From assembly GCA_964019655.1 (NCBI GenBank), contig CAXHTR010000003.1, positions 124,001 through 188,000 of the forward strand: a DNA stretch of 64,000 nt, written 5' to 3'. The notes under the pieces are model-generated. The model searched no databases. It saw only the letters and a program-made list of their open reading frames with translations, and was not told the DNA's origin. Position numbers and translations under genes: made by a program. This stretch comes from Perkinsela sp. pyNocScin1. Lineage: Eukaryota; Euglenozoa; Kinetoplastea; Prokinetoplastida; Perkinselidae. Positions 8,452-18,147 of this stretch are shown here, one piece after another (position 1 is the first letter of the stretch; each line of letters starts with the position of its first letter).

Positions 8452-10113
8452 ATGCAACAGCAACTACCAAACGACTCGGGATTTCATCAAAAGCACCAGT
8501 CTCTCGGTATCAATGGAATTCGTACATCAGGGCATGAAGTTCGTGTTGAAAATGTCACTGCAGTCTCTGCAGTGGCTAATATCATTAAATCTTCTCTCGG
8601 GCCCAACGGTCTTGACAAGATGCTTGTAGATGAGCTTGGTGAGCTCACGCAGACCAACGATGGAGCAACGATTCTACAGCGAATGGAAGTGGATCACCCA
8701 GCGGGGCAAGTTTTAGTGGATCTTGCACGTCTCCAAGATGAAGAAATCGGTGACGGCACGACGTCGGTTGTAATACTGGCTGCTGAGCTTCTGCGTAACG
8801 CGCAAAAGCTTATTCGTAAGAACGTGCATCCTTCGAATATCATCATCGGCTACAAAGTTGCTTTGCGAGAAGCAATCAAAGGTATCAAAGCATACGCCAT
8901 GCGAAAAGTATCACCCGAAAGCGTTGATCTTTTGAATCAGATTGCACGGACATCTCTTTCATCCAAAGTCGTATCACAGCTCAATGAACCACTCTTCAGT
9001 TCGCTTGTGGTAAAAAGTGTCTTGGCCGTCCAACGAATCAACGAAATTGATGGTAGCTTCATATACCCACGCAAATCGATCGGCATTCTCAAGCAGATTG
9101 GAAAAGGCATCGATGCTTCATCCTTTGTGAGCGGATGCGTACTCCAAACATCGCGTACATCACAGGACATGCCCATGAGTGTATCGCCAGCACGCTTGGC
9201 ACTCATCGACTTCGACCTTCGTGCTGTGAAGCTTCGTCTAGGCATGACCGCAAGCCTGAGTGACCCATCAGAGGTAAGAGCTATGCAGGAGCGTGAAATG
9301 GACATCACGCGCGACCGCGTGCGAAAGATCATCGGTGCCGGTGCGAATGTACTTCTGACAACAAATGGCATGGATGATGCCATTCAGAAACTGCTGGTAG
9401 ATGCTGGCGTCATCGGTGCCCGCCGCATTGCAAAGGATGAAATGTTTAGAATAGCAAGAGCAACTGGTGCTAAGATTCAGACTACATTGTGCGACTTAAA
9501 CGGTGAAGAGTTTTTCAATGAAGATGCGCTAGGGTCCGCCGAGACTGTCGAGGAAAGACGGATAGGTGAAGATAGCTGCCTTGTGCTTGAGGGATGTACC
9601 GGCGGCGCAGTCACAATGGTCCTACGTGGAGGTTCGTCTGTCCTGCTTGATGAATGTGAGCGCGCTCTCAATGACGCGATTCATTCTGTATCATGCGCCC
9701 TCGAAGCTAGTGAAATCGTCGCTGGCGGTGGCGCCGTTGAAACGCTCCTTAGCACGCACCTTGAAAGTGTTGCATGCTCCATGTGTACGAGGGATCAGCC
9801 TGCAGTCCTGGCCTTCGCGCAGTCACTACTAGCAGTACCAAAGCAACTAGCAATAAACTCTGGATGTGAAGCCAGCATGCTGGTGTCAAAGCTTAGAGCA
9901 GCCTACGTCGAAAACTTGCGAAGTACGATGGGCCTTGACCTGAACTCTGAGAACATCTTTGATGCAATGGAACATGGTATCGTTGAGCCAGGCAATTCAA
10001 AGGTAAAGTCAATTCGATTTGCGACAGAAGCAGCTGTGACTATTCTGCGCATTGACGACTTCATCAAATTGAATGCACCTGCAGAGCGCGAAGACCCATC
10101 GTGCATGCGCTAA
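8452..10113 (+). CDS. TCP1: T-complex protein 1 subunit alpha (CCT1 chaperonin)
   Basis: A 553-residue group II chaperonin subunit, part of the eight-subunit CCT ring that folds actin and tubulin in the cytosol. ATP-site motifs are present: SSLGPNGLDKMLVD, TNDGATIL, GDGTTS near residue 100, and GGGAVE in the second equatorial half. The apical-domain stretch with LALIDFDLRAVKLRLG, and the following DITRDRVRKII, identify subunit alpha. The start MQQQLPNDSG at 8452 gives the family length. The open frame extends upstream to 8272, overlapping the end of VPS16, but that part is unrelated. A pyrimidine-rich tract directly precedes 8452. Confidence 0.93.
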   Translation: MQQQLPNDSGFHQKHQSLGINGIRTSGHEVRVENVTAVSAVANIIKSSLGPNGLDKMLVDELGELTQTNDGATILQRMEVDHPAGQVLVDLARLQDEEIGDGTTSVVILAAELLRNAQKLIRKNVHPSNIIIGYKVALREAIKGIKAYAMRKVSPESVDLLNQIARTSLSSKVVSQLNEPLFSSLVVKSVLAVQRINEIDGSFIYPRKSIGILKQIGKGIDASSFVSGCVLQTSRTSQDMPMSVSPARLALIDFDLRAVKLRLGMTASLSDPSEVRAMQEREMDITRDRVRKIIGAGANVLLTTNGMDDAIQKLLVDAGVIGARRIAKDEMFRIARATGAKIQTTLCDLNGEEFFNEDALGSAETVEERRIGEDSCLVLEGCTGGAVTMVLRGGSSVLLDECERALNDAIHSVSCALEASEIVAGGGAVETLLSTHLESVACSMCTRDQPAVLAFAQSLLAVPKQLAINSGCEASMLVSKLRAAYVENLRSTMGLDLNSENIFDAMEHGIVEPGNSKVKSIRFATEAAVTILRIDDFIKLNAPAEREDPSCMR

Positions 10114-10234
10114 GTATGATCGCGATGAAAGATTTTCCTCGCATTTTTTGGCTTTTGTACTCTTGCGTACAAGTTATATTGTTAAGTGTTATTGTTAAGC
10201 AGCTATAGAATAATTTGCTGATGCAAAGCACTGT

Positions 10235-11647
10235 ATGAATATCGGCTTTGGAAGTGATTCACAGCTTTCAAGTGATGCGATTGAGCGATATTCGGCACAT
10301 TTGCTCTTGCCAGAGCTAACCGCTGCGCGATATTGTGGAGTCCTTGAGAAGCGAATTCTTGTTGTCGGAGCAGGGGGCCTTGGATCTACATGCCTGTTGT
10401 TTCTTGCAGCGCAAGGTTGCAAAACACTTGGCATAGTTGATGGCGACTGCATCAGCTTATCTAATCTTGCTAGACAAATTATCTACACGTCAGAAGATGT
10501 CGGTAAAAAGAAAGTCGACATCGCTCAACAGCGCTGCCAAAATCTCAACTCGCTTGTTCGCGTTGAAAAACATGAATCATACATAAATATGCAGAATGCA
10601 CACGATATCCTCGAGGGGTATGATATCGTATGCGACTGCACAGACAACTTGCCAGCACGATTATTGCTAAGCGACTGGTGCTGTGCTCTCGAAAAGCCAC
10701 TTGTATCAGCAGCAGCCCTTCGGTGGGAAGGTCACGTGACAGTTTTCAACTATTCCTTTTGCAACAATACATCTTTTTCTCAGAATCGATGCATTTTTCA
10801 TAAATCTGGTTGTTATCGCTGCTTCTACACGAGCTCTCAGCTTCCATCTGAATGTCAAAGCTGCAGCGAAGCGGGTATTGTTGGTGGTGTTGTCGGAATG
10901 CTGGGGAGTTTGCAAGCAATTGAAACTCTTAAAGTTGCTACGCATATGGTGAATGGTGAGTGCTCCTGCTCGCATGAATCATGTGGAAAAATTTCCACGT
11001 CAGGCGGCCCGATGGTTTTAGCCGGTCATATGTATTATTACAATGCACTCCGTGGCATAAGCCGCGTGTTCACACTGGCCCCTCGAAACCCTTCTTGTGC
11101 AGTTTGTGGACCAGGCGGAGTTGCTCAGAGTGTTCACGCAACCCAGCAGTTGCAAAGTTTTAGCACGACAGCAGCGCTACGTGAGACAACATTGAAGCTC
11201 ACAAAAATAAATCTCGAGAAGACATGCAGCACCGACAGCGTATGCAAAAAACTAGAAAGTGGAGATGGAATAAGCGCGAAAGACTTAGCTAAAAGAATGT
11301 TTGCTAGGAAGAACGAACAGAGCATACAAAAGTGCATTCTTCTCGACGTCCGTGAACCAGCCGAAGTGTCAATGTGTCGGCTTCCAGAAACTTCAGAAGG
11401 ATACATATCGAGCTTTATTCCAATGTACATTCCTGTAGGTTCCATAGGAGAGCAGATGAAAAAAGTAATAGATACACAAGCTCAAAATTCTAATGCTAAC
11501 ATATACGTCTTGTGCAGACGTGGCATACGGTCCAATACCGTTGTCCTCACGCTCCGTTCCAAGTACGGAATTACAAATGTTTTCAATGTCATTGGTGGGT
11601 TACATGCATGGCGGCGCGAAGTTGACCCCTCTTTTCCATACTACTAA
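10235..11647 (+). CDS. MOCS3: UBA4/MOCS3: E1-like adenylyltransferase and sulfurtransferase
   Basis: A 470-residue ThiF/E1 domain fused to a C-terminal rhodanese domain, the architecture of UBA4/MOCS3. It activates URM1 (and MOCS2A where present) as a thiocarboxylate for tRNA 2-thiolation. The nucleotide-binding GAGGLG is at residues 45-50. A zinc site is formed by the CYRC pair and the later CAVC pair, and the SCSEAGIVGG region carries the conserved E1 cysteine. The rhodanese loop CRRG starts at Cys427. Domain order and length match yeast Uba4 (440) and human MOCS3 (460). A long linker of low conservation (about 300-370) joins the domains. Confidence 0.92.
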   Translation: MNIGFGSDSQLSSDAIERYSAHLLLPELTAARYCGVLEKRILVVGAGGLGSTCLLFLAAQGCKTLGIVDGDCISLSNLARQIIYTSEDVGKKKVDIAQQRCQNLNSLVRVEKHESYINMQNAHDILEGYDIVCDCTDNLPARLLLSDWCCALEKPLVSAAALRWEGHVTVFNYSFCNNTSFSQNRCIFHKSGCYRCFYTSSQLPSECQSCSEAGIVGGVVGMLGSLQAIETLKVATHMVNGECSCSHESCGKISTSGGPMVLAGHMYYYNALRGISRVFTLAPRNPSCAVCGPGGVAQSVHATQQLQSFSTTAALRETTLKLTKINLEKTCSTDSVCKKLESGDGISAKDLAKRMFARKNEQSIQKCILLDVREPAEVSMCRLPETSEGYISSFIPMYIPVGSIGEQMKKVIDTQAQNSNANIYVLCRRGIRSNTVVLTLRSKYGITNVFNVIGGLHAWRREVDPSFPYY

Positions 11648-11727
11648 GAAGCGCCAGGCCATCACGCCGAAATGCAAACTGCATTTTATTGATATACCAT
11701 GTTTCTCAAGTGATCGTACCGTTAAAA

Positions 11728-13410
11728 ATGAAATCTGATCTGTCAAGGGTTTCTTTTTTCAAAAACTTTGACTTGGGCAGAGAAATCCCCAGCCAGATCA
11801 ACTCAACTACTCTACTCGAGCAGCATAAAGCTGTGACGGGTGGTAGGTACTTCTTCCGCTTCCCACCTGAGCCAAATGGTTATCTACACATAGGGCATGC
11901 TAAAAGTATGCGGCTGAACTTTGGAGAAGCCATGCTGCAATGCGGTAGATGCTTTCTTCGATACGACGACACCAACCCTGATGCAGAGTGCGACGAGTAT
12001 ATCAGCTCTATCAAAGAGATGGTCTACTGGCTAGGATGGAAGCCTGACAAAATCACATTTTCCTCCGACTACTTTGATAGCCTACTTTGCTTCGCGGTAC
12101 AGCTTATCAAAAAAGGGAAAGCCTATGTCGATCACAGTACACGCGAAGACATCCGTACGCAGCGAGCGACCATGACCGAATCAATATGGCGCAACCGGAG
12201 TGTTGGAGAGAACCTTGAACTCTTTGAAAAGATGCGCTGCGGATATTTTGAAGAAGGTGCAGCTACCTTGCGCCTGAAAATGGACATGAAGCACGAGAAT
12301 CCCAACATGCGCGACATCATCGCTTACCGCATCAAATACGTGGCACACCCCCACGTCGGGGATAAGTGGTGTATATATCCGTCATATGACTACACACACT
12401 GCATCGTGGACTCACTTGAACACATTGACTATTCCTTGTGCACCCTTGAGTTTGAGACTCGTCGGGAGTCGTACTACTGGCTGCTCGAGGCGCTTGAGCT
12501 GTACCGCCCGAAAGTGTGGGAGTTCTCTCGGATGAATGTCACTGGGAGTCTTCTATCGAAGCGAAAGATCAATGTATTAGTGAACAATAAGGTTGTCAGA
12601 GGATTTGATGACCCAAGGCTTCTCACGCTCATGGGCATGCGGCGCCGCGGCTACACGCCACGGGCCATTAACGAGTTCTGCACGATGGCAGGTATTTCTC
12701 GTGCGGAAAACACCATCGACATTCAATTGCTCGACCATGTCCAGCGACAGCATTTTGACGTCGATTGTGAACGACGCTTTGGAATCACGAAGCCACTTCT
12801 TGTCGTTGTTACTGATGGCTGTGATGATACAGTTGATTATACTGCACCTAATCACCCGAAAGAACTATCGAGGGGTACTAGAAGTATTTTTTTTGCGAAA
12901 AAATTCTACATTGAATCTAGCGACTTTCGACGGGAAGATGTAAGGGGCTACTACGGGCTGTGCGCTAACCCAACGAAGGTTGTCGGGCTCAAGTATGGCC
13001 CAAACATTTCATACGTTAGACACGACGAGGGCTTCGAAGGTCAGATCACGTGTGTGTATGTCACAGTCGATCTCAAAAAAAGTGTTAAACCTAAGACGCA
13101 TATCCACTGGATCGCGAAAGAGTGGGCAGCCCCCGCAGAGTTCCGAATTTACCAACCACTGTTAAAGAGTAACAAGGATGGTCTTCCAGAAAACGATGTC
13201 GATAATATAAACACTGAAAGTGAGCATATTCAGATGGGCTTTGTCGAAAAGGGTTTGGAAGGGTACCCTATTCAAACAACATTCCAGTTTGAGCGGCTGG
13301 GGTACTTTAGTATCGACAAAGACTCGCTCACGGACGGCCACTTAGTGTTCAATCGTGTGATACCTCTTCGGGAAGATAAAGATGTCAAAGATATCAGAAG
13401 TATATCATGA
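11728..13410 (+). CDS. QARS1: Glutaminyl-tRNA synthetase (compact form)
   Basis: A 560-residue class I synthetase that charges tRNA-Gln in the cytosol (and, in kinetoplastids, probably the mitochondrion). The HIGH signature lies in PEPNGYLHIGHAK. GlnRS-specific blocks DDTNP, KWCIYPSYDYTHCIVDSLE and TLEFETRR follow, and the KMSKS loop appears as LLSKRK. The C-terminal two-barrel anticodon-binding domain is complete. The start MKSDLSRVSFF at 11728 is chosen; an upstream in-frame ATG at 11689 is possible. The protein lacks the N-terminal YqeY-like region of most eukaryotic GlnRS and is nearly E. coli-sized. Its TGA overlaps an ATG at 13407 of the next gene's frame. Confidence 0.95.
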   Translation: MKSDLSRVSFFKNFDLGREIPSQINSTTLLEQHKAVTGGRYFFRFPPEPNGYLHIGHAKSMRLNFGEAMLQCGRCFLRYDDTNPDAECDEYISSIKEMVYWLGWKPDKITFSSDYFDSLLCFAVQLIKKGKAYVDHSTREDIRTQRATMTESIWRNRSVGENLELFEKMRCGYFEEGAATLRLKMDMKHENPNMRDIIAYRIKYVAHPHVGDKWCIYPSYDYTHCIVDSLEHIDYSLCTLEFETRRESYYWLLEALELYRPKVWEFSRMNVTGSLLSKRKINVLVNNKVVRGFDDPRLLTLMGMRRRGYTPRAINEFCTMAGISRAENTIDIQLLDHVQRQHFDVDCERRFGITKPLLVVVTDGCDDTVDYTAPNHPKELSRGTRSIFFAKKFYIESSDFRREDVRGYYGLCANPTKVVGLKYGPNISYVRHDEGFEGQITCVYVTVDLKKSVKPKTHIHWIAKEWAAPAEFRIYQPLLKSNKDGLPENDVDNINTESEHIQMGFVEKGLEGYPIQTTFQFERLGYFSIDKDSLTDGHLVFNRVIPLREDKDVKDIRSIS

Positions 13411-13451
13411 TCTCATTGTTTGAGGATTTCCTACTCGTTGGGAAATTTTTA

Positions 13452-14114
13452 ATGGCTTTTATTCTTTCTTTTTATTCCCAAAAACCGATGATGAGCTCAT
13501 CCCTGGCAATAGGGCCCTTTCTAATGGCCTTTCCAGCTATATGCTTCAACTTTGACCTGGATACAAAGGCTAATAGATGCTTTTCTGAAGAAATACAACG
13601 AGATCAAAAAGTATCTGGATCTTATAAAACCAGCGAAGCATCAGGAATATTTACAGACTTCCGCATCAGCGACCCAAATGGCTCAATTATAAGTGCTGAT
13701 ACGGGAAAGGAGCAGAATAGTTTTTATTTCGCGGCCAGCACAGCAGGGGAATATCGCTTTTGTTTTTACAACAGGCTCGCACAGGGGGCGCAGTATCAAC
13801 GCAATGCAAAGAAAAAGATCAATTTCACAATCAAACAGGGGAATGAAGTAAAGGATTACACCAATGTCGCGACGAAATACCATCTAAAACCAATCCAAAT
13901 TGAGCTGCGTGTTATGGAGGATACAACAAAAACCGTACTAAGCGAGCATTTGTACCTTCGAGATCGAGAAGAAGAGCTGCGCGTACTCATTGAAGCAGCG
14001 AATGGCCGTACTATGACATTGTCGATTGTCACGCTCCTTTTATCAATGGCCTTCGGCTACTGGCAATATTCGCACCTGCGCAAATACTTTCAGTCAAAGC
14101 GCTTGATTGACTAG
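13452..14114 (+). CDS. p24/EMP24 family ER-Golgi cargo receptor
   Basis: A single-pass type I membrane protein of the p24 (EMP24/GP25L) family, which cycles between ER and Golgi in COPI/COPII vesicles. It has a signal peptide (MMSSSLAIGPFLMAFPAIC), a lumenal GOLD domain with the conserved cysteine pair (about the CFSEE and FCFYN positions), a coiled stem with EHLYLRDREEELR, a C-terminal membrane helix (TLSIVTLLLSMAFGYWQY) and a short basic tail. The helix is followed by YFQSKRLID, without a clean KKXX. The start is uncertain: in-frame ATGs occur at 13407, 13452 and 13488. The last gives the most usual signal peptide. The signal region overlaps a strong pyrimidine tract. Confidence 0.85.
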   Translation: MAFILSFYSQKPMMSSSLAIGPFLMAFPAICFNFDLDTKANRCFSEEIQRDQKVSGSYKTSEASGIFTDFRISDPNGSIISADTGKEQNSFYFAASTAGEYRFCFYNRLAQGAQYQRNAKKKINFTIKQGNEVKDYTNVATKYHLKPIQIELRVMEDTTKTVLSEHLYLRDREEELRVLIEAANGRTMTLSIVTLLLSMAFGYWQYSHLRKYFQSKRLID

Positions 14115-14168
14115 TGCTGAATTGGATTCACTATACTTTTTCAACCATACTTTAACAACTTTTGCCAT

Positions 14169-14900
14169 ATGTTTTCACGAAATGAGTATGACCACGGTGT
14201 GAATACATTCTCACCCGAAGGCCGCATATTCCAAATCGAGTACGCGCGAAAGGCAGTTCACTTAGGGTCTACAAGTATAGGAATTAAAACAAGTGAAGGT
14301 ATTGTGCTGGCAGCCGAGAAGCGTGTACCTTCTAAACTCGTGGATGCATCCTATATCAAAAAGATCTTTGCCATAGACGACAACATAGCCACTGCTGTCT
14401 CAGGGCTGACCGCTGATGCCAGTACCCTTGTTGAGCATGCTCGTGCAGATGCACAAAACCACCGCTTCACGTTCAACGAGCGAGCGATGGTGCAGGCGGT
14501 TACCCTCGGCATTAGTGACCTCGCGCTAGAATTTGGTGAAGCAGGAGCAAAGCGTCAGTCCCGCCCCTACGGTGTAGCTCTGCTCCTTGGTGGAATAGAT
14601 ACTGATGGGCCCCAGCTATGGTCCACCGACCCTAGTGGCTCATTCTGGTCTTACGATGCGCATGCCATAGGTTCGGGTGCACATGAGGCGAATAATATTC
14701 TTAGAGAAAAATATTCCACGTCCCTGAATTTATCAGAGGCAGTTTGCCTCGCAGCTTCAATTCTTAAGCAAGTTGTTGAGGAGAAAACAGCCGCAGATAA
14801 CATTGAAATAAGCATCATTGAGATAAATGCGCAAACCTTCAGGGCACTCTCAATAGATGAAATTCAAGCGGTTTTGGATGAGTGTAGCCAGCAACAGTAG
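14169..14900 (+). CDS. PSMA5: 20S proteasome subunit alpha-5
   Basis: A 243-residue alpha-type proteasome subunit forming part of the gated outer ring. The signature EYDHGVNTFSPEGRIFQIEYA, here read from residue 6, marks an alpha subunit. The start MFSRNEYD and the later QNHRFTFNE, SRPYGVALLLGG and GPQLWSTDPSGSF blocks pick alpha-5. Length is typical (241 in human). The start ATG at 14169 follows a pyrimidine-rich stretch ending TTTTGCCAT. No unusual residues are seen. Confidence 0.94.
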   Translation: MFSRNEYDHGVNTFSPEGRIFQIEYARKAVHLGSTSIGIKTSEGIVLAAEKRVPSKLVDASYIKKIFAIDDNIATAVSGLTADASTLVEHARADAQNHRFTFNERAMVQAVTLGISDLALEFGEAGAKRQSRPYGVALLLGGIDTDGPQLWSTDPSGSFWSYDAHAIGSGAHEANNILREKYSTSLNLSEAVCLAASILKQVVEEKTAADNIEISIIEINAQTFRALSIDEIQAVLDECSQQQ

Positions 14901-14981
14901 TAGCTATCGTCTCCTTCATGTATAATTTCGGAAATTTTAATGCTGTTGTTTCATTCTTTCTCATTTTATGCCTCGTATCTC

Positions 14982-16067
14982 ATGACATCTTTCGATCCAA
15001 AGAGCATAACCGACTTCCAAAATGAAGTCGACCAGATTGACCAGCGCTACACGCTGGAAAAAATCATTGGCAATGGGAGCTATGGCATGGTGCTAAAGGC
15101 TTATGACGCGATCGACAACTGCTACGTTGCAGTAAAACGTATCAACCGGGAAATTTTCTGGGAACCGATCCTTTCGCTCAGGATTCTGAGGGAAATTAAG
15201 CTTCTTCTGCACTTCAACGACGAAAACATTGTTCGTATACGCAACATACTCACACCGTCGCGAATGGACTTCAATGAATTCTACCTTGTAATGGATATCA
15301 TGGAAACCGACCTTAAGCGAGTTTTCAAGTCGAGACAGAAACTTACCGATGCGCACATTCAGTTCTTTCTATACCAGTGTTTACGCGCGCTCAAGGTTAT
15401 GCACAGCTCTGGGGTCGTGCATCGCGATGTCACGCCCGCAAATATTCTAGTAAATATCAACTGCGATCTTAAGATTTGTGACTTCGGTCTTGCACGTGAG
15501 TCTTCTGAAAATGACCAGACAGACTATGTCACTATGAGGTGGTACCGGGCGCCCGAGCTCGTCATGGAGCACAGACAATACAGCACACAGGTTGATATGT
15601 GGGGTATTGGGTGCATCCTTGCAGAGCTGCTTGGTTCTAAACCGCTTTTTCAAGGAAAGGACCGCGTCAACCAGCTCGACAAGATCATCGACGTGATTGG
15701 CACCCCTGCTGAAGATGAGCTTAAAAGCATCGGGAGCGTCGCTGCACAGGAGTATATACGCCGTAAAGGTATGAGAGAGGGCGTCAGCTTTGAATCTATT
15801 TTCCCGAATGCGAATCCACTAGCGATCGACCTTCTGAAAGGCCTCCTGCAGTTTCATCCAAATAAGCGGCTCACAGCGGCCCAAGCGATCGAGCACGATT
15901 TTCTTGCAGAGCTACGGGACGAAACTGCCGAGTCTACCTGCATTGTTCCATTCGTTCATGATGAGTCGAACTTGAAGACGATGACTGAAATTAAGGCAGC
16001 TATCGTCAATGAGTGCATCACCTTCCATGAGCGTCATCCTGAGACGCTTCCACGTAATGTTAAATAA
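14982..16067 (+). CDS. MAP kinase with TDY activation loop and altered catalytic loop
   Basis: A CMGC-family MAP kinase. The glycine loop GNGSYGMV, the VAIK-type lysine in VAVKRI, the DFG in ICDFGLAR and the activation loop TDYVTMRWYRAPE (T180-D181-Y182) are all present. The catalytic loop reads HRDVTPANIL instead of HRDLKPxN: Thr151 replaces the lysine that contacts ATP gamma-phosphate. From memory, kinetoplastid MPK4-type kinases have a similar loop, so this may be a lineage trait and not inactivation. An in-frame ATG at 14940 would add 14 hydrophobic residues; 14982 (MTSFDPKS) is preferred because it fits the family, giving 361 residues. Antisense frames here are shadows. Confidence 0.92.
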   Translation: MTSFDPKSITDFQNEVDQIDQRYTLEKIIGNGSYGMVLKAYDAIDNCYVAVKRINREIFWEPILSLRILREIKLLLHFNDENIVRIRNILTPSRMDFNEFYLVMDIMETDLKRVFKSRQKLTDAHIQFFLYQCLRALKVMHSSGVVHRDVTPANILVNINCDLKICDFGLARESSENDQTDYVTMRWYRAPELVMEHRQYSTQVDMWGIGCILAELLGSKPLFQGKDRVNQLDKIIDVIGTPAEDELKSIGSVAAQEYIRRKGMREGVSFESIFPNANPLAIDLLKGLLQFHPNKRLTAAQAIEHDFLAELRDETAESTCIVPFVHDESNLKTMTEIKAAIVNECITFHERHPETLPRNVK

Positions 16068-16179
16068 GAGTTCCCTTAGATTCATAAGATAAAGTCGAAT
16101 TTTTTAGTATAACGCAGAGTACAAAGCGGGGCTGGTGGGCTACATATGTATTCCATTTTTGAAATTTGTCGATTACAAG

Positions 16180-18063
16180 ATGTACAACTTCAAATCGATT
16201 TCCGTTGTTCCATCGTCTACTGACTTCGTTGACATCATTCTTAGCAAGACGCAGCGGAAAACACCTACGGTCATCCACAAAGGCTATGAAATCTCCCGAA
16301 TTCGGAAGTTTTACACGCGAAAAGTCAAATTCACGCAAAAGAACATACACGATCGTCTCACTGAGCTACTTGACAACTTTCCACGCATGGACGACATTCA
16401 TCCCTTTTACGGCGACCTGATGAACGTTTTGTACGACAAAGACCACTACAAGGTTGCGCTTGGCCAAATTTCCGCGATTCGCCATATCGTCGACTCTATC
16501 GGCCGTGACTATGTACGGTTGCTGAAGTATGGCGATTCAATGTTTCGCTGCAAACAGGTCAAGAAAGCATGTCTCGGGCGCATGGCTGCAGCGCTTCGTA
16601 AGCTCGGGCCTACGCTCAGTTACCTCGAGCAGGTTCGTCAGCACCTTGCACGGTTACCGAGTATCGACCCAAACGCGAAGACATTGCTTGTATGCGGCTT
16701 CCCAAACGTCGGCAAATCAAGCTTCCTTAACAAAGTAAGTCGTGCGGACGTCGAGGTGCAGCCATACGCTTTCACCACGAAATCACTTTATGTTGGGCAC
16801 ACGGACTTCAACTATCACACATGGCAGGTAATCGACACTCCTGGGATCCTCGACAACTCGCTCGAGAACCGCAATGTCATCGAAATGCAGTCAATTACAG
16901 CACTCGCTCACCTCGACGCTTGCGTTTTATATTTCATGGACCTCTCCGGTGAGTGTGGCTACTCTATCGAATCGCAGGTCTCGCTTTTCTACAACATACA
17001 GCCCCTCTTCTCTGGAAAGCCTCTTGTAATTGTCCTCAACAAGAGCGACCTTTGCACATTAAAGAACCTCGACGGACCCGATAAAGAGCTCGTTAACAAG
17101 CTTGTGGAGTCTATCGGAGATGGTGGCGCAATCATCGAAACCAGCACGCTTATCGACGAGAAGGTCGGTGATGTCAAGGAGACGGCATGTAAGATGCTGC
17201 TCGCGCATCGTGGAATACCACAGAAGGACGGACCGCTTTCTGTGGATATATTCTGCGCACTACCAAAAAAACGGGACGCAGTTCAGCGTATGGCGACCTT
17301 CCCTGCATCTGTTCTGGATGAGATACTGTCTGAAAAGCAGCCCATCTCAATCATTACGGAGAAGCAGCTTGAAGGCGAGAACGGTGGGCCAGGTGTGTAT
17401 TTCCCTGACCTGCGCAAGCACCACATTCTCGAGAAAGATGAGTGGAAAAACGATGTCGTGCCGGAGATAATGGATGGTATGAACATAATGGATTTTGCAT
17501 CTCCAGACATTGAGCAAAAGCTTCTAGATCTTGAAGTTGAGCAAGAGCAGATCATGCGGCGCGAGCATTCCGATTTGCACGAGCGCAGGGCGATGACTCG
17601 TGACGAGCCACAAACAAAACTTGCGTTGCAGCTCGTTGAATCCCAGCTCGCTATTAAACGATTCGAGACCGTTCTGAACCGGCGCAAAAATCAGAAGACC
17701 AAGCAGATGCAGGTGGCCATTGACAACTTTGACGCTAAAGTAGGTACGGTCAACCCGGAGCAAAAGCCCTCACGCAAGCGCACCCGCGGTGACCTTGCGG
17801 CGGCGGCGCTTGAGGCAGAGCGTAGTCAAGCACGTGGCAGCACGATTGCGACTGGCACAACAACAGAACAGAAGGTGGTTGCTCGAGGAGATGGCTTCAT
17901 CGATATGAAACAGAAGAGGCAGGCGGCGAAACTTATGCGCATTGGCGCGCGCAAGTGGTCCAATGAGGGCCGAAAGGGTGAGGGTGACCATAGTGTTCCA
18001 GATCTCAAGCCGAAACACCTCTTTATGGGAAAGATGACAGTGGGCAAGCGGCGCTCACGTTAG
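16180..18063 (+). CDS. GTPBP4: Nucleolar GTP-binding protein 1 (NOG1)
   Basis: A 627-residue NOG1, a GTPase of pre-60S ribosome assembly in the nucleolus. The N-terminal domain (MYNFKSISVVPSSTDFVD onward, with SKTQRKTPTVIH) precedes the GTPase core with GFPNVGKSS (G1), DTPG (G3) and NKSD (G4). The NOGCT region and a basic tail rich in Arg/Lys follow and likely carry nuclear signals. The start at 16180 gives the conserved family N-terminus. An upstream in-frame ATG at 16135 would add 15 unrelated residues. It is one of the best-conserved genes in the window. Confidence 0.95.
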   Translation: MYNFKSISVVPSSTDFVDIILSKTQRKTPTVIHKGYEISRIRKFYTRKVKFTQKNIHDRLTELLDNFPRMDDIHPFYGDLMNVLYDKDHYKVALGQISAIRHIVDSIGRDYVRLLKYGDSMFRCKQVKKACLGRMAAALRKLGPTLSYLEQVRQHLARLPSIDPNAKTLLVCGFPNVGKSSFLNKVSRADVEVQPYAFTTKSLYVGHTDFNYHTWQVIDTPGILDNSLENRNVIEMQSITALAHLDACVLYFMDLSGECGYSIESQVSLFYNIQPLFSGKPLVIVLNKSDLCTLKNLDGPDKELVNKLVESIGDGGAIIETSTLIDEKVGDVKETACKMLLAHRGIPQKDGPLSVDIFCALPKKRDAVQRMATFPASVLDEILSEKQPISIITEKQLEGENGGPGVYFPDLRKHHILEKDEWKNDVVPEIMDGMNIMDFASPDIEQKLLDLEVEQEQIMRREHSDLHERRAMTRDEPQTKLALQLVESQLAIKRFETVLNRRKNQKTKQMQVAIDNFDAKVGTVNPEQKPSRKRTRGDLAAAALEAERSQARGSTIATGTTTEQKVVARGDGFIDMKQKRQAAKLMRIGARKWSNEGRKGEGDHSVPDLKPKHLFMGKMTVGKRRSR

Positions 18064-18147
18064 AGAGTATAATTGCTATGAGGGTGAAGATATGCTCTTA
18101 TTCTCTCTGCTATATATTTTCGTCATAAATCTTGAATTATCGATACA

